DNA of 64,000 bases from Dyadobacter sandarakinus (GCF_016894445.1 NZ_CP056775.1:3660001-3724000); one strand, 5' to 3'. Positions 5,960-15,660 are shown, counted from the stretch's first letter. The notes: a model not told the origin generated them from the letters alone. Numbers and translations: made by a program.

Positions 5960-8629
5960 ATGATGAAAAATCAAAACCTGCCCCGGCAACCACACCCGCC
6001 CAACTGGCTCGTCCGCCTGGCCACCGCCATTTGTGCTCCTCACCTGCGCGAAGAGCTGATCGGCGACATGCATGAACGGTTTACGGTGTATGTCAGCAAG
6101 TATGGTGGGCCGAAAGCACGCCTGCTGTTTGCCCGGGAAACGCTGGGGTTAGTCCGCTGGTGCATTGTCCGTCGCCAGAGCGCAGGCTTTGCCCCGGCCT
6201 ACCATTTCCGGATGCTGCGCAACTACTTTCGGATCGGACGACGGGTGCTGATCAAAAACCGTGGATACACCCTCATTCACCTTACCGGGCTCGCACTTGG
6301 ACTCTGGGCGTGTATGATCGTGGCAACGGTGGTGATCGACAGCCTGTCGTATGACCGGCAATGGACGCATGCCGATGATATTTACAGGGTGATTCATGTC
6401 CGGAAAATGGGCGAAGGACTGCTCGAACGCTCCACATCGTCACCTGCCGCACTGCCGGCGGAAATGCAGAAATTATTTCCGGAAGTAGTTTCCTGGTCTT
6501 CCGTGAACGGATATGATTATTATTTTAAAGTACATCCCGATGATCCGGCCGGGCATACCACGCACGTACTTTCTGCTGACTCGGGCATTGTAGGAATGCT
6601 CGGCATTAAGGTGGTGGCAGGCAGCCTGCGCACGGATGGTAATAATCTTGCACTAACCCGCTCAGTTGCCGGAAAACTGTTTCCCGGTCAGGATGCCATT
6701 GGCCGGACCTTGTGGCAAATACCCAAGTACGGCGACAAAGCGAATGCCTACCAGGTCACAGCGCTGATTGAAGACCTGCCCTACAATAGTCACCTGCGTA
6801 CGGACGCGATCCATTTGAACCAGACCAAACCGCAGGTGCTGAGCAATACGGGCTATATGTCGTTTGAGCGCAACTATATCCTGCTTCACCCCCGGACCAA
6901 TGCAGCCAGCCTTGCCCGGAAAGTAAACAAATGGTATACCGGTTTCATGAAAGGAAATGACCTTTCCGGGTTTGAGTTCCAGCCGGTCAAAGACGTTTAC
7001 CTGCATTCTGATTTTGCCGAAGGGCAGTCTGTCAGGGCTGATGCGAACAGCATTTACATTTTCATGGGAGTAGCGGCCTTGCTGCTTTTTATTGCGTGCG
7101 TCAATTTTGTAAACCTCAGTACTGCACGCGCTTTCACGAGAATCAAGGAAGCAAGTGTGCGCAAGATCCTGAGCGGCTCGCGTATGCAGCTGATCATGCA
7201 ATCACTGGCCGAAACGCTGACCATTTTTGCAGTTGCAGTAGCAATCGCCATGATCGCGTACTTCTTTTCTTTGCAGGAAGTGGAGGGCTTTCTGGGTCAT
7301 CATCTGGTACAAACATTCACTACGCACACCCACCTCGCTGCATGGGCTGTGCTCCTGGTGCTGATCACGGCATTGTTCACGGGCATTTATCCTGCCTGGC
7401 TGATTTCGGGTTTCAAACCTTCCCACACTTTGCGCGGCCTGCTCAGCCATACTTTCGGATTAAACACGCTAAGAAAAGGCCTGGTAGTCATGCAGTTTTC
7501 CATTTCCATTGTGGTACTGCTGGCAACGATCGTGGTTTGGCGGCAGCTCAGCCTCATGGAGCATAAGGATTTAGGATATGATAAGAAAAACCTGCTCAGC
7601 ATCGATCAGGTATCCTGGGACGGTAAAGGGGCTGCTTTTAAAAGTGAGCTGCTCCGGATTGCCGGTGCGCAGCGTGCGAGTATTTCGCTCTGGCGGCCTA
7701 CGGATGGCGGCGGCTACATGTCCAAAGAGGTGGATGACCCGGCTGATACCAAAAGCAGGATCAGGGTATGGTTTATTGCCGGCGACCTGGACCTGGCTGA
7801 AACGCTGGGTCTGCGCCTTTCCGGCGGCCGGCTGCTGAGCCCCGGTTTTGGTGCCGACGCAATCAATGCGGACTCTATGCAGCGCGCCGACTTCGGCGCA
7901 TTTGAGCAAGCTGCAACCCGCCAAAGTTCCCTGATCACCCGTTCCGCAGCCCGTATCCTGAATATTAAAACACTGAACAGAATGATCCCGTCTGCTAAAA
8001 CGGTACCTGTGGGAATGATCGACGACTTTAATAATGAGTCGCTGTATGAGCCGATCAAGCCCACGATCATTGTCGGGCACCGGGATGTACAATATGGCGG
8101 TATGTTCATACGGATCACTCCCGGCACAGAAAAGCAAACGACTCGCGCAATCAGAAGTCTCTGGAAAAAATTTTACCCGGCCAAAATGCTCACGATAAAC
8201 CCGGTGGAAGAGCTCCTCAGCAAACAATACGAAGCCGAAGGACGACTACGGCAGCTTTTCCTGTTTTTCAGCGGACTTACCATGTTCTTGTCTGCATTAG
8301 GCATTTTCGGTCTGGTTGTGCAGGCAGGTGAGCAACGCTCCAAGGAAATGAGCATCCGCAAGGTACTGGGTGCTTCGGTAACGGGGATCGTTACGTTACT
8401 GACCAAAGACTTCGTGCGGCTGGTCGTATTTGCGATCCTGCTGGCTACACCGGTAGGATGGTATACTTTACAAAACTGGCTTGAACGGTATCCCTATCGC
8501 ACGCAGCTCCACTGGTGGATCTTTGCAGTGACAGGTGCCGGCGCATTATTCATTACCGTCCTTACCGTGGGCGTACAAGCTGCCCGCACTGCTTTGAGTA
8601 ATCCGGTTAAAAGCTTGCGGAATGAATGA
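5960..8629 (+). CDS. FtsX/MacB-type ABC transporter permease with N-terminal prefix domain
   Basis: An 889-residue membrane protein. Residues ~1-80 (from 'PPNWLVRLATAICAPHLREELIGDMHERF') form the prefix domain typical of PadR-linked permeases. TM1 lies near residues 110-130 ('LIHLTGLALGLWACMIVATVV'), followed by a MacB-like periplasmic domain, then the first FtsX block ('IFMGVAALLLFIACVNFVNLSTARAFTRIKEASVRKI'). A second periplasmic domain precedes a second FtsX block ('SKEMSIRKVLGASVTGIVTLLTKDFVRLVVF') and the C-terminal 'NPVKSLRNE'. No ABC ATPase is adjacent, which is usual for this group. Substrate is unknown; efflux or cell-envelope stress roles are guesses. ATG 5963 is an alternative start. 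Confidence 0.9.
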   Translation: MMKNQNLPRQPHPPNWLVRLATAICAPHLREELIGDMHERFTVYVSKYGGPKARLLFARETLGLVRWCIVRRQSAGFAPAYHFRMLRNYFRIGRRVLIKNRGYTLIHLTGLALGLWACMIVATVVIDSLSYDRQWTHADDIYRVIHVRKMGEGLLERSTSSPAALPAEMQKLFPEVVSWSSVNGYDYYFKVHPDDPAGHTTHVLSADSGIVGMLGIKVVAGSLRTDGNNLALTRSVAGKLFPGQDAIGRTLWQIPKYGDKANAYQVTALIEDLPYNSHLRTDAIHLNQTKPQVLSNTGYMSFERNYILLHPRTNAASLARKVNKWYTGFMKGNDLSGFEFQPVKDVYLHSDFAEGQSVRADANSIYIFMGVAALLLFIACVNFVNLSTARAFTRIKEASVRKILSGSRMQLIMQSLAETLTIFAVAVAIAMIAYFFSLQEVEGFLGHHLVQTFTTHTHLAAWAVLLVLITALFTGIYPAWLISGFKPSHTLRGLLSHTFGLNTLRKGLVVMQFSISIVVLLATIVVWRQLSLMEHKDLGYDKKNLLSIDQVSWDGKGAAFKSELLRIAGAQRASISLWRPTDGGGYMSKEVDDPADTKSRIRVWFIAGDLDLAETLGLRLSGGRLLSPGFGADAINADSMQRADFGAFEQAATRQSSLITRSAARILNIKTLNRMIPSAKTVPVGMIDDFNNESLYEPIKPTIIVGHRDVQYGGMFIRITPGTEKQTTRAIRSLWKKFYPAKMLTINPVEELLSKQYEAEGRLRQLFLFFSGLTMFLSALGIFGLVVQAGEQRSKEMSIRKVLGASVTGIVTLLTKDFVRLVVFAILLATPVGWYTLQNWLERYPYRTQLHWWIFAVTGAGALFITVLTVGVQAARTALSNPVKSLRNE

Positions 8630-8828
8630 AACCTGCGGCCTTTGAGGGGAGTTTTGCTGCAAAATATTGACACCGAAATTCCCCACCGCCTGTACTCACA
8701 ACCATGCAGCCTGAACACACCTTTTTATTCAAAACATTAACAATCAAATACTTGTACTATCCCGAAAAAGTCAGGACTGCCTAGCACAGCAATTGTCTCT
8801 ATGCATTCAGTACTAAAATGAATGTTCA

Positions 8829-10025
8829 ATGCGAATCTTGTCTGGCCGCGGCCGCTCCAAATACCTTTTTTTAATACCCATTTTAACCCTTGCTCTCCTT
8901 CAATCCTGCAATAAAAAAGCGGAAGAACTGAACAACCAGGAATTAGCCGAGGGGATTGTCGGAAAGGATAGTTATAAAGAATTACTGAAACTATCTTCCG
9001 AAGCCGGGATCGATATTTCAAAGTTTAATCAGACGGGTGATCCGGCCCATGTTTTTGCATTATTGGAAGAAATTGGCTTTGGGCACAAGCCCAGGCTCCG
9101 CTATATCCAGAAGGTCGTAAAAGCGGATACGTCGGTTATCCGTCATGCTGCGGAAATGTTATACAATGACGAAGCTGCCAGTGGGGTGCTTGAAAAACTG
9201 GAACCTGCTTTTCCTGTTTATACAAACCTGAAAAAACATTACGCCCGCCTGACCAAAGCCAGCCAGAAAGACAGTGCTGCCTACGTGGCTGATGCGCTGA
9301 ATGCCTATCGCTGGATTCACCGCCAGGCCAAAGGCGCTCCCCGTTTTGTCATGGTCAACATTCGCGGTGCTTACCTTACAGCAATGGACTCTGTTGGTAA
9401 AAACGTGCTGACCATGCGCACGGTTGTCGGGAAAAGTGATACGCAGACACCTACTATTGATACGTATGCTACCAGTATTGTAACACACCCGTACTGGAAT
9501 GTGCCCAAAAGCATTGCGATCAAAGAGATATTTCCCAAGGCTGCGGGCGATCCCGAGTACCTTGCCAAAAACCGCATTGAGCTGATTAATCAAAAAGGCG
9601 AGGCTGTGGATCCTGAAGATGTGGATTGGGAAGAGTATACAGCTGACCGTTTCCCATACCGATTCAGGCAGGAGACGGGTGGCGATAACTCATTGGGGCT
9701 GCTGAAAGTGGAAATTAAAAATCCATTGGCGATATACCTGCACGACACCAATGCACGCTACCTGTTCAACCTCGACCAGCGCTGGAGGAGCCACGGCTGT
9801 GTGCGCGTACAACGACCTACCGACCTGGCGAACTACATGGCGGGTACAGAACTGCTCAGCAGCGACTTTCTGACCGAGCCAGACACCGTATCTGTACCAC
9901 CAAAATGGCACAAATTGCAGGTTCGTATTCCGGTATTCCTTTTTTACCTGGGAGCAGACTGTAATGAAAAAGGCGAGCTGCTTTATTTTCCGGATGTGTA
10001 CAGCAAAGGCTCACCCGACGCCTGA
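8829..10025 (+). CDS. L,D-transpeptidase (YkuD domain), lipoprotein
   Basis: A 398-residue protein with a lipoprotein signal (LIPILTLALLQSCNKK). The C-terminal half is a YkuD catalytic domain: 'VMVNIRGAYLTAMDSVGKNVLTMRTVVGKSDTQTP', a conserved His ('YLHDTNARYLFNLDQRWRSHGCVRVQ') and nucleophile Cys324 in SHGCVRV. It is of the YcbB/LdtD type and should form 3-3 crosslinks in peptidoglycan from the periplasm; it is shorter than E. coli LdtD. Its 3' end overlaps the convergent second L,D-transpeptidase gene by 43 bases. Confidence 0.9.
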   Translation: MRILSGRGRSKYLFLIPILTLALLQSCNKKAEELNNQELAEGIVGKDSYKELLKLSSEAGIDISKFNQTGDPAHVFALLEEIGFGHKPRLRYIQKVVKADTSVIRHAAEMLYNDEAASGVLEKLEPAFPVYTNLKKHYARLTKASQKDSAAYVADALNAYRWIHRQAKGAPRFVMVNIRGAYLTAMDSVGKNVLTMRTVVGKSDTQTPTIDTYATSIVTHPYWNVPKSIAIKEIFPKAAGDPEYLAKNRIELINQKGEAVDPEDVDWEEYTADRFPYRFRQETGGDNSLGLLKVEIKNPLAIYLHDTNARYLFNLDQRWRSHGCVRVQRPTDLANYMAGTELLSSDFLTEPDTVSVPPKWHKLQVRIPVFLFYLGADCNEKGELLYFPDVYSKGSPDA

Positions 10026-10780
10026 GGCGCGGCAGCAAGTTTGGCTTCATGGTCGAAAGAAAGGCCTGCCAGCATGCTGGAAGCTTTTTCGTACCGCTGA
10101 TCTTTGGAGAAAATAAATAATCCGGCACCATTGCACATCAGGCTGATGAGCTTGCGCGAATCGGCAATGGAAACAGCGGGACAGCCAAGGCTGCGGCCTA
10201 AGCGGCCGGTATTTTTGATAAAGGCTTCGCTGACATAATCCGCTCCGTGCATAACAATGGCTCGCTGCAACGCGCGGTCATTGATGCCTTTTTCGAGTCC
10301 TTCAAGGCGAAGAGACAACCCGTGCTTACCCTGGTAGGTGCCCAATGTTTTGTAAAAACCAAGACTGGACTGGAAAGAAGAGTTATCATTTGAAAAACGC
10401 TCTGCAAACTCCTGGCCGGAATTGCGACCGTGCGCAACGTAAGTATTAAGCAGCATTTTCTTTTTCAGCAAATCGATCACATACAAGCGTTTGTTACGCG
10501 ATGACTGGCTGAAATCAGCAATCGCCAGTACCTGGTTGGTCGACTTCATTTTCTGGAAGCCATACCAGGCATAGAAAAAAGCTTTTTCTGACAGTCCCTG
10601 ATTTTTCAGGTCAAGTGAGTCATACAAGGCTACCCACTCGGGTTTGGGAACGACAGAGTCAGCTTTGACTGAAAGGTTCTGGGTAGCTGAAAGCGCTGTA
10701 AATGGATTGATTTGTCTGAATCCGAGGGAAACACTAAGCGTCACTAAAACCGCTGCAATTACCGCCTGAGCTTTTGTCAT
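9983..10780 (-). CDS. Murein L,D-transpeptidase catalytic-domain protein (YkuD_2 family)
   Basis: A 265-residue protein with an N-terminal signal or anchor (AQAVIAAVLVTLSVSLGF). The conserved core reads 'LAIADFSQSSRNKRLYVIDLLKKKMLLNTYVAHGRNSG', 'GFYKTLGTYQGKHGLSLRLEGLEKGIND', 'AIVMHGADYVS' and 'GRSLGCPAVS', giving the His and Cys of the YkuD_2 active site. Expected to act on peptidoglycan in the periplasm. It converges with, and overlaps by 43 bases, another L,D-transpeptidase of a different subfamily. Confidence 0.88.
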   Translation of the reverse strand: MTKAQAVIAAVLVTLSVSLGFRQINPFTALSATQNLSVKADSVVPKPEWVALYDSLDLKNQGLSEKAFFYAWYGFQKMKSTNQVLAIADFSQSSRNKRLYVIDLLKKKMLLNTYVAHGRNSGQEFAERFSNDNSSFQSSLGFYKTLGTYQGKHGLSLRLEGLEKGINDRALQRAIVMHGADYVSEAFIKNTGRLGRSLGCPAVSIADSRKLISLMCNGAGLFIFSKDQRYEKASSMLAGLSFDHEAKLAAAPQASGEPLLYTSGK

Positions 10781-10983
10781 TTCGAATCGTTTAAATGAAG
10801 AATCCGTTTAGACTGATGGATAAATCCGGGAGAAAACAGAGCCTGAAACGGGCGTTTCTAAAAAGAGTATTCGTTGTTGTTGCAAGTGAAAGTTAAACAG
10901 CCTGCCTGATTGCTTTGGTTCCTAAAAGCAAACAAGACGCTTGCAACTAATTAGCAATAAGCAACTTAGCATACATAAAAACA

Positions 10984-11847
10984 TCACTTCTTTTCAATCC
11001 CGGCAAGAATCCTTCCGATTTCATTTGCTCTTGTCATGAAAGAAAGACTGGTATCGAGGTCTTTGTTATCGATAGCGTCTTTAAACTTTTTAAGCAGCTC
11101 AATATAGTCACCCAGGGCCTTTGAAACATTGGTTTTGTTCTGATCAAAAATCGGCGCCCACATTTGCGGAGAACTTTTGGCTAACCTGACGGTAGAAGAA
11201 AATCCGGTACTCGCCATGTCGAAGATCGTTTGTTCGTCCTGTTCCTTGTCCAGCACGGTCAGCCCGAGCGCAAATGAGCTGATGTGGCTCAAATGAGATA
11301 CATATGCAAGGTGAAGATCGTGCTCAACAGGCCTCATGTAGTGAATTTTCATCCCTGCATCTCTCAGGAAGGTTTCCACGAGTGCCAGTGAGTCGGAGTT
11401 GCTTTTATCCCTGTCACAAATAATCACATTCTTATTGCCGAGCAGTTCCTTGAAAGCTGCACCCGGGCCGGAATTTTCTGTACCTGCCATCGGATGTACC
11501 GCTACAAACTGCCCGCGCTTCGGATGCTGATCCGCTGCTTTGCAGATCAGCTCCTTGGTAGAGCCCAGGTCCATGATCGTGCGTCCTTCCGGAATGGCGT
11601 CCAGCATGATAGGCAGAAGCTTCTGAATGGCGTCCACGGGCGTGGCAAGCACGTTGAGCTCCGCAATTTCCAGGGCTTCTTCCAGCGATACAATTTCATC
11701 CACGATACCTTTGGCCAGGGCAATTTTCTGGTTTACAACCGAGGTATCCACCCCCACAAAGCGCACATTGGGATATTTTTCACGGAGACTGAGCGCCAGC
11801 GAGCCGCCCAGCAATCCAATGCCTGTTACACTGATGATCATAGCCAT
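10984..11847 (-). CDS. tyrA: Prephenate dehydrogenase
   Basis: A 287-residue NAD(P)-dependent enzyme converting prephenate to 4-hydroxyphenylpyruvate in tyrosine synthesis. N-terminal Rossmann motif 'ISVTGIGLLGGSLALSLR', then 'LNVLATPVDAI', 'IMDLGSTKELI', and the catalytic 'VAVHPMAGTENSGPGAAF'; the helical C-terminal domain contains 'HDLHLAYVSHLSHISSFAL'. No ACT domain. It starts 12 bases after the aminotransferase gene, so both are in one aromatic-amino-acid operon. Start at 11847 or at the Met two codons later. Confidence 0.92.
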   Translation of the reverse strand: MAMIISVTGIGLLGGSLALSLREKYPNVRFVGVDTSVVNQKIALAKGIVDEIVSLEEALEIAELNVLATPVDAIQKLLPIMLDAIPEGRTIMDLGSTKELICKAADQHPKRGQFVAVHPMAGTENSGPGAAFKELLGNKNVIICDRDKSNSDSLALVETFLRDAGMKIHYMRPVEHDLHLAYVSHLSHISSFALGLTVLDKEQDEQTIFDMASTGFSSTVRLAKSSPQMWAPIFDQNKTNVSKALGDYIELLKKFKDAIDNKDLDTSLSFMTRANEIGRILAGIEKK

Positions 11848-11859
11848 GCAAATGATGTT

Positions 11860-13017
11860 CTAACTTCTGATTCTTTCCACGGCTTCCCAGATGCGCTCTT
11901 TCGGCATGCATAGTGAGAGGCGGATGTAGCGTTGACCTTTGGGCCCGAAAATAAAGCCGGGGGCAATAAAAACGTGCTTTTCCAGCAGCAGCCTGTTGAC
12001 CAGTGATTCCGCCGACTCCACGCTGTCGGGCAGCTTGCCCCAGAGGAACATGCCTTCCTGTGTTTTGTCCCAGGTACAGCCCAATGCCTGTAAAAACGCC
12101 TGAGCAGCATCCAGCCGGCCCTGATACACCTCGTTTCTGGCACGGTGCCAGTCGTCAGAGTTACCGAGTGCTGCCACAGCTGCTTCCTGCATGGCCCAGA
12201 ACATGCCCGAATCCACATTGCTTTTAATAGTAAGTATAGCTGTAATATAAGGCTTTGCAGCCGCCACCCAGCCCAGGCGCCATCCCGCCATATTATGCGA
12301 CTTGCTCATGGAATTCAGCTCGATTGCCAAATCCATCGCACCCGGTACCGAGAGCAGGCTGAGCGGAGCCTGTTTGTTGAGAACAAGGCTGTACGGATTG
12401 TCATGGCACAGCAATATCCGGTTACGGCGGGCAAATGCCACGGCTTCTTCAAACAAGGCGAGCGTGGCCGGCGCGCCGGTAGGCATGTGCGGATAATTGA
12501 GCCACAACAGTTTGGTACGGGGCGTCACCAGCGACTCCATAGCCTGCCAGTCGGGTTGCCAGCCGTGGTCCTCACGCAGCGGATATTCTTTAACGACCGC
12601 GCCCACCATCTGGCTCACGGCCCGGTAAGCCGGGTAGCCCAGTTCGGGTACGAGTACTTCATCCCCCGGATCGAGGAAAGTAAGTGAGATATGGGTAATC
12701 CCTTCTTTCGAGCCGATCAGGGGCAATATTTCAGTATTGGCATCCAGTTTGACACCATAAGTATGATCGTAAAAACGTGCAATTGCATTCCGGAAGGCGA
12801 TTGTACCCACGTAAGGCTGATAACCATGAGCCTGGGGCTTCAATGCAGCCTGTGACAAAGCCTGTAATGTTTCCTCCGAAGGCATCATGTCCGGGTTTCC
12901 GATTCCCAGATTGATTACATCGTGCCCTTCGGCAATTAGTTTGCGCACTTCCGCCAGCTTCACCGAGAAGTAGTACTCGGAGGTTTGCCGGGTGCGCAGG
13001 GCAGTTTCGATGATCAT
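11860..13017 (-). CDS. Class I/II pyridoxal-phosphate aminotransferase, aromatic pathway
   Basis: A 385-residue fold-type I aminotransferase: 'INLGIGNPDMMPSEETL' at the N terminus, 'HGYQPYVGTIAFRNAIARFY', cofactor-site region 'LWLNYPHMPTGA', 'LCHDNPYSLVL', Schiff-base lysine in 'ELNSMSKSHNMAGWRLGW', and a late Arg region 'YIRLSLCMP'. Its position ahead of tyrA suggests it transaminates phenylpyruvate or 4-hydroxyphenylpyruvate, as in other Bacteroidota aromatic operons; the substrate is inferred from context. LL-diaminopimelate or methionine aminotransferases are sequence relatives. Confidence 0.85.
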   Translation of the reverse strand: MIIETALRTRQTSEYYFSVKLAEVRKLIAEGHDVINLGIGNPDMMPSEETLQALSQAALKPQAHGYQPYVGTIAFRNAIARFYDHTYGVKLDANTEILPLIGSKEGITHISLTFLDPGDEVLVPELGYPAYRAVSQMVGAVVKEYPLREDHGWQPDWQAMESLVTPRTKLLWLNYPHMPTGAPATLALFEEAVAFARRNRILLCHDNPYSLVLNKQAPLSLLSVPGAMDLAIELNSMSKSHNMAGWRLGWVAAAKPYITAILTIKSNVDSGMFWAMQEAAVAALGNSDDWHRARNEVYQGRLDAAQAFLQALGCTWDKTQEGMFLWGKLPDSVESAESLVNRLLLEKHVFIAPGFIFGPKGQRYIRLSLCMPKERIWEAVERIRS

Positions 13018-13133
13018 TTATATGGTTATTTACAAAATGGGGCGCAATTTACGATTAATTTGGCAGTGCCTCTTTTTACGCGCCCTGAAAGATGTTTGTT
13101 TTGTAACTTCCAAGCACCATCCCTTTCCCGTCT

Positions 13134-13889
13134 ATGCAGTTCCTTCGTCCGCTCACCTTTCTATTATTCATCCTGCTGGCTGGCTGCTCCAAGCCTTCCG
13201 ACAAGATTATCGTGGCCACTGCCGCCAACGTGCAGTATGTTATGAAGGAAATTCAGGCTGAATTTGAAAAGGGATCAACGGACAGCATCCACATCGTGGT
13301 TGCTTCGTCGGGCAAGCTGACCAGCCAGATCCGCGAAGGCGCGCCATTTGACGTGTTTGTGTCTGCCGACACCAGGTACCCGGAAGAGATTTTCAAAAAT
13401 GGCGGTGCAGAAGAGAAACCGAAAGTATATGCCTCAGGAACGCTCATCCTCTGGTCAAAGAACATTTCTGAAAACGAGCTCACATTGGCCATGCTTGCCG
13501 ACGAAAAAATCAGAAAAATAGCCATCCCAAATCCCGAAACAGCGCCTTACGGACGCGCGGCCATAGAAGCATTGAAAGCCGCAAATGTTTTTGAAAAAGT
13601 AAAATCAAAGCTTGTGTACGGAGAAAGCATCGCCCAAACCGCACAATACATCACCTCCGGCTCCGTGGAAGCAGGTTTCAATGCATTATCCATCGTGTTG
13701 GCTCCCGAAACAAAACAAAAAGGCAACTACACCATCATCAGCGACTCCCTCCACCACCCCATACAACAAGCCGCCCTCCTCCTGAAACACACCAACACCT
13801 CCCCAAAAAAATCCATCAGCGAAAAATTCTACAACTTCCTCTATTCCGAAAAAGCGAAGGCGATTTTCAGGAAATATGGGTATAGGTAG
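13134..13889 (+). CDS. modA: Molybdate ABC transporter substrate-binding protein
   Basis: A 251-residue lipoprotein (LLFILLAGCSKPSD) followed by a type II periplasmic-binding fold: 'IIVATAANVQYVMKEIQAEFEK', 'VVASSGKLTSQIREGAPFDVFVSAD', 'VYASGTLILWSK', 'IAIPNPETAPYGRAAIEAL', 'YGESIAQTAQYITSGSVEAGF'. These match ModA oxyanion-binding segments. It is the first gene of modABC. In the 180 bases before modB lies a repetitive tract. Confidence 0.92.
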   Translation: MQFLRPLTFLLFILLAGCSKPSDKIIVATAANVQYVMKEIQAEFEKGSTDSIHIVVASSGKLTSQIREGAPFDVFVSADTRYPEEIFKNGGAEEKPKVYASGTLILWSKNISENELTLAMLADEKIRKIAIPNPETAPYGRAAIEALKAANVFEKVKSKLVYGESIAQTAQYITSGSVEAGFNALSIVLAPETKQKGNYTIISDSLHHPIQQAALLLKHTNTSPKKSISEKFYNFLYSEKAKAIFRKYGYR

Positions 13890-13891
13890 GG

Positions 13892-14060
13892 AAAGTCAGT
13901 GGGTCAGTGGATTATTAGTCATTGGGTCATTAGGTCATTGGGTCATTTATAGTAAAAATATTCAGTCATTCAGTCATTCAATCATTCAATCATTCAATCA
14001 TCCCTCCACTCACTCACTCACTCACTCACTCACTCACTAACTCACTAACTCACCACCAAC
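13892..14060 (+). repeat. Simple-sequence tract between modA and modB
   Basis: The gap is almost all short repeats: degenerate GTCATTGG/GTCATTAG units (13903-13948), about five 8-base CATTCAGT/CATTCAAT units (13960-14001), then eight perfect CACT units (14007-14038) trailed by CTAACTCAC units. The G-rich left end is partly complementary to the C-rich right end. No coding content was recognised. Perfect tetranucleotide runs are prone to slippage. Confidence 0.9.
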
Positions 14061-14069
14061 TACCTCCCC

Positions 14070-14744
14070 ATGGACCCCCAACCGCTTTTTCTCACTTTCC
14101 GGCTTGCGACGATCACGTCGGCGCTGCTGCTGGTGCTGGCGATGCCGGTTGCCTATTGGCTGGCTTACAGCAGGTTCCGCGGAAAAGGTGTGGTAGAAGC
14201 ATTGATCGGGATGCCGCTGGTGCTGCCGCCCTCCGTGATCGGGTTTTACCTTTTGCTGGCATTCAGCCCCTCCTACTGGTTTGGAAGCTGGGTCGAGCAC
14301 ACATTCGGACTGCGGCTGGTATTTTCATTTCCCGGGCTGGTAATTGCTTCTGTTTTATACAGCCTGCCATTCACGGTTTATCCGATCCGGGCCGGTCTGC
14401 AGTCCCTGCCTCCTACTTTGCGGGAGGCTTCATTTACACTGGGTAAAGGTGCAGCAGAGACATTCTTTAAAGTTTTGCTGCCTAACTGCAAGCCTGCAAT
14501 CCTGACCGCCTTCGTCCTGACTTTTGCGCATACCGTGGGCGAATTCGGGGTAGTACTGATGATTGGCGGGAATATTCCGGGTGTTACCAAAGTAGCATCG
14601 GTTGCGATTTACAACGAGGTGGAAGCCTTGAACTACCCTGCTGCCAATCAATACGCCATGGTACTTTTTGCGATTACATTCGCTATTTTGCTGGTGGTGT
14701 ACTCCGTCAACCATAGCCTGCTCCGTGCCCGACAACCAGCTTGA
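14070..14744 (+). CDS. modB: Molybdate ABC transporter permease
   Basis: A 224-residue inner-membrane protein with about five hydrophobic segments ('LATITSALLLVLAMPVAYWLAY', 'LIGMPLVLPPSVIGFYLLLAF', 'LVIASVLYSLPFTVYPI', 'AILTAFVLTFAHTVGEFGVVLMI', 'YAMVLFAITFAILLVVYSV'). The EAA-type loop contacting the ATPase is 'LREASFTLGKGAAETFFKVLLP', and 'GEFGVVLMIGGNIPG' is characteristic of ModB. Its 3' end overlaps the modC start. Confidence 0.93.
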   Translation: MDPQPLFLTFRLATITSALLLVLAMPVAYWLAYSRFRGKGVVEALIGMPLVLPPSVIGFYLLLAFSPSYWFGSWVEHTFGLRLVFSFPGLVIASVLYSLPFTVYPIRAGLQSLPPTLREASFTLGKGAAETFFKVLLPNCKPAILTAFVLTFAHTVGEFGVVLMIGGNIPGVTKVASVAIYNEVEALNYPAANQYAMVLFAITFAILLVVYSVNHSLLRARQPA

Positions 14745-15618
14745 AATAGAAATCCGGCATATGCTGAAAACTGCCACCGGTGTGGCGGCCATGGAGGTAT
14801 TGCTGCACATTCCGCTGGGAGGCATTACTGCGCTTACCGGACCATCGGGGGCAGGTAAAACAACACTTTTGCGACAAATAGCCGGCCTGGCGAATCCTGA
14901 GTATGGGCGCATTAAAGTCGGGGGACAAACATGGGTGGATACGGCATTGCACATCCATCTGCCTCCTCAGCAAAGAAATGCGGGCTTTGTGTTTCAGGAC
15001 TATGCGCTGTTTCCCAACATGACAATCCTGGAAAATCTCAGGTATGCCCTCCCGAAAGGAGCGGATGCATCCGTCACGACTGAACTACTTGAGGCTACCG
15101 GCCTGGACCAGCTGGCAGATCGCCGGCCCTACCAGCTTTCGGGCGGCCAGCAGCAGCGCGTGGCGCTGGCGCGGGCTTTGGTACGCAAACCCGACCTATT
15201 ATTGCTTGATGAGCCCTTCAATGCACTCGATTCGCGGATGCGCCGGCAAATTCAGGATCTGCTGCTGGAGTTTCATACGCGCTATGGCTTTACGATCATC
15301 ATCGTCACACATGACCTGGCTGAGATTTTCAGGCTTGCCAACCGGGTACTTGTACTCGACCAAGGGCAAATAATCAGTTCAGGGACGCCCGCAGAGGTAT
15401 ATGCCGGTATCGTGAAATCGCAGCCGGGACTGGAAATACTGGGAAAAGTATTGGAATGTACCATATTATCCGAAACCCTGCTGGTAAAGGCCCTGATTGA
15501 CCATCAGGTAAAAACCCTGCGGCTGCCGCTGGACTATGCCGGAAAGCTTGTACCCGGCACTCAGTTTGTGCTTTTACACGACGGCATTGTGACAAGCCTG
15601 CGTTTTCCTGAAAGTTAG
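14725..15618 (+). CDS. modC: Molybdate ABC transporter ATPase
   Basis: ATP-binding subunit of 297 residues. Walker A 'GPSGAGKTT', Q-loop '[13 protein letters not shown]', signature '[15 protein letters not shown]', Walker B '[12 protein letters not shown]', H-loop 'IIVTHDL'. A short C-terminal MOP-like part follows. GTG 14725 is chosen because it includes the first strand of the domain ([11 protein letters not shown]) and overlaps modB by 20 bases, as expected for coupled genes; ATG 14761 would cut that strand off. Powers ModAB uptake of molybdate, or possibly tungstate. Confidence 0.9.
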   Translation: MPDNQLEIEIRHMLKTATGVAAMEVLLHIPLGGITALTGPSGAGKTTLLRQIAGLANPEYGRIKVGGQTWVDTALHIHLPPQQRNAGFVFQDYALFPNMTILENLRYALPKGADASVTTELLEATGLDQLADRRPYQLSGGQQQRVALARALVRKPDLLLLDEPFNALDSRMRRQIQDLLLEFHTRYGFTIIIVTHDLAEIFRLANRVLVLDQGQIISSGTPAEVYAGIVKSQPGLEILGKVLECTILSETLLVKALIDHQVKTLRLPLDYAGKLVPGTQFVLLHDGIVTSLRFPES

Positions 15619-15628
15619 CCGCTGTTAT

Positions 15629-15660
15629 ACGACGGTAGCTTTACCGTTTCATCGTCTTTT
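15629..15660 (+). terminator. Weak candidate terminator after modC
   Basis: ACGGTA-GCTT-TACCGT forms six pairs and is followed within ten bases by a five-T run. Short stem, so the call is tentative. Confidence 0.35.

Noticed and set aside
8630..8828. Possible regulatory RNA between the permease and L,D-transpeptidase
   Set aside because: No convincing hairpin, riboswitch pattern or consensus promoter could be seen.
13960..14052. CRISPR-like regular repeats
   Set aside because: Unit length is 4 to 8 bases with no spacers; a simple-sequence tract, not CRISPR.
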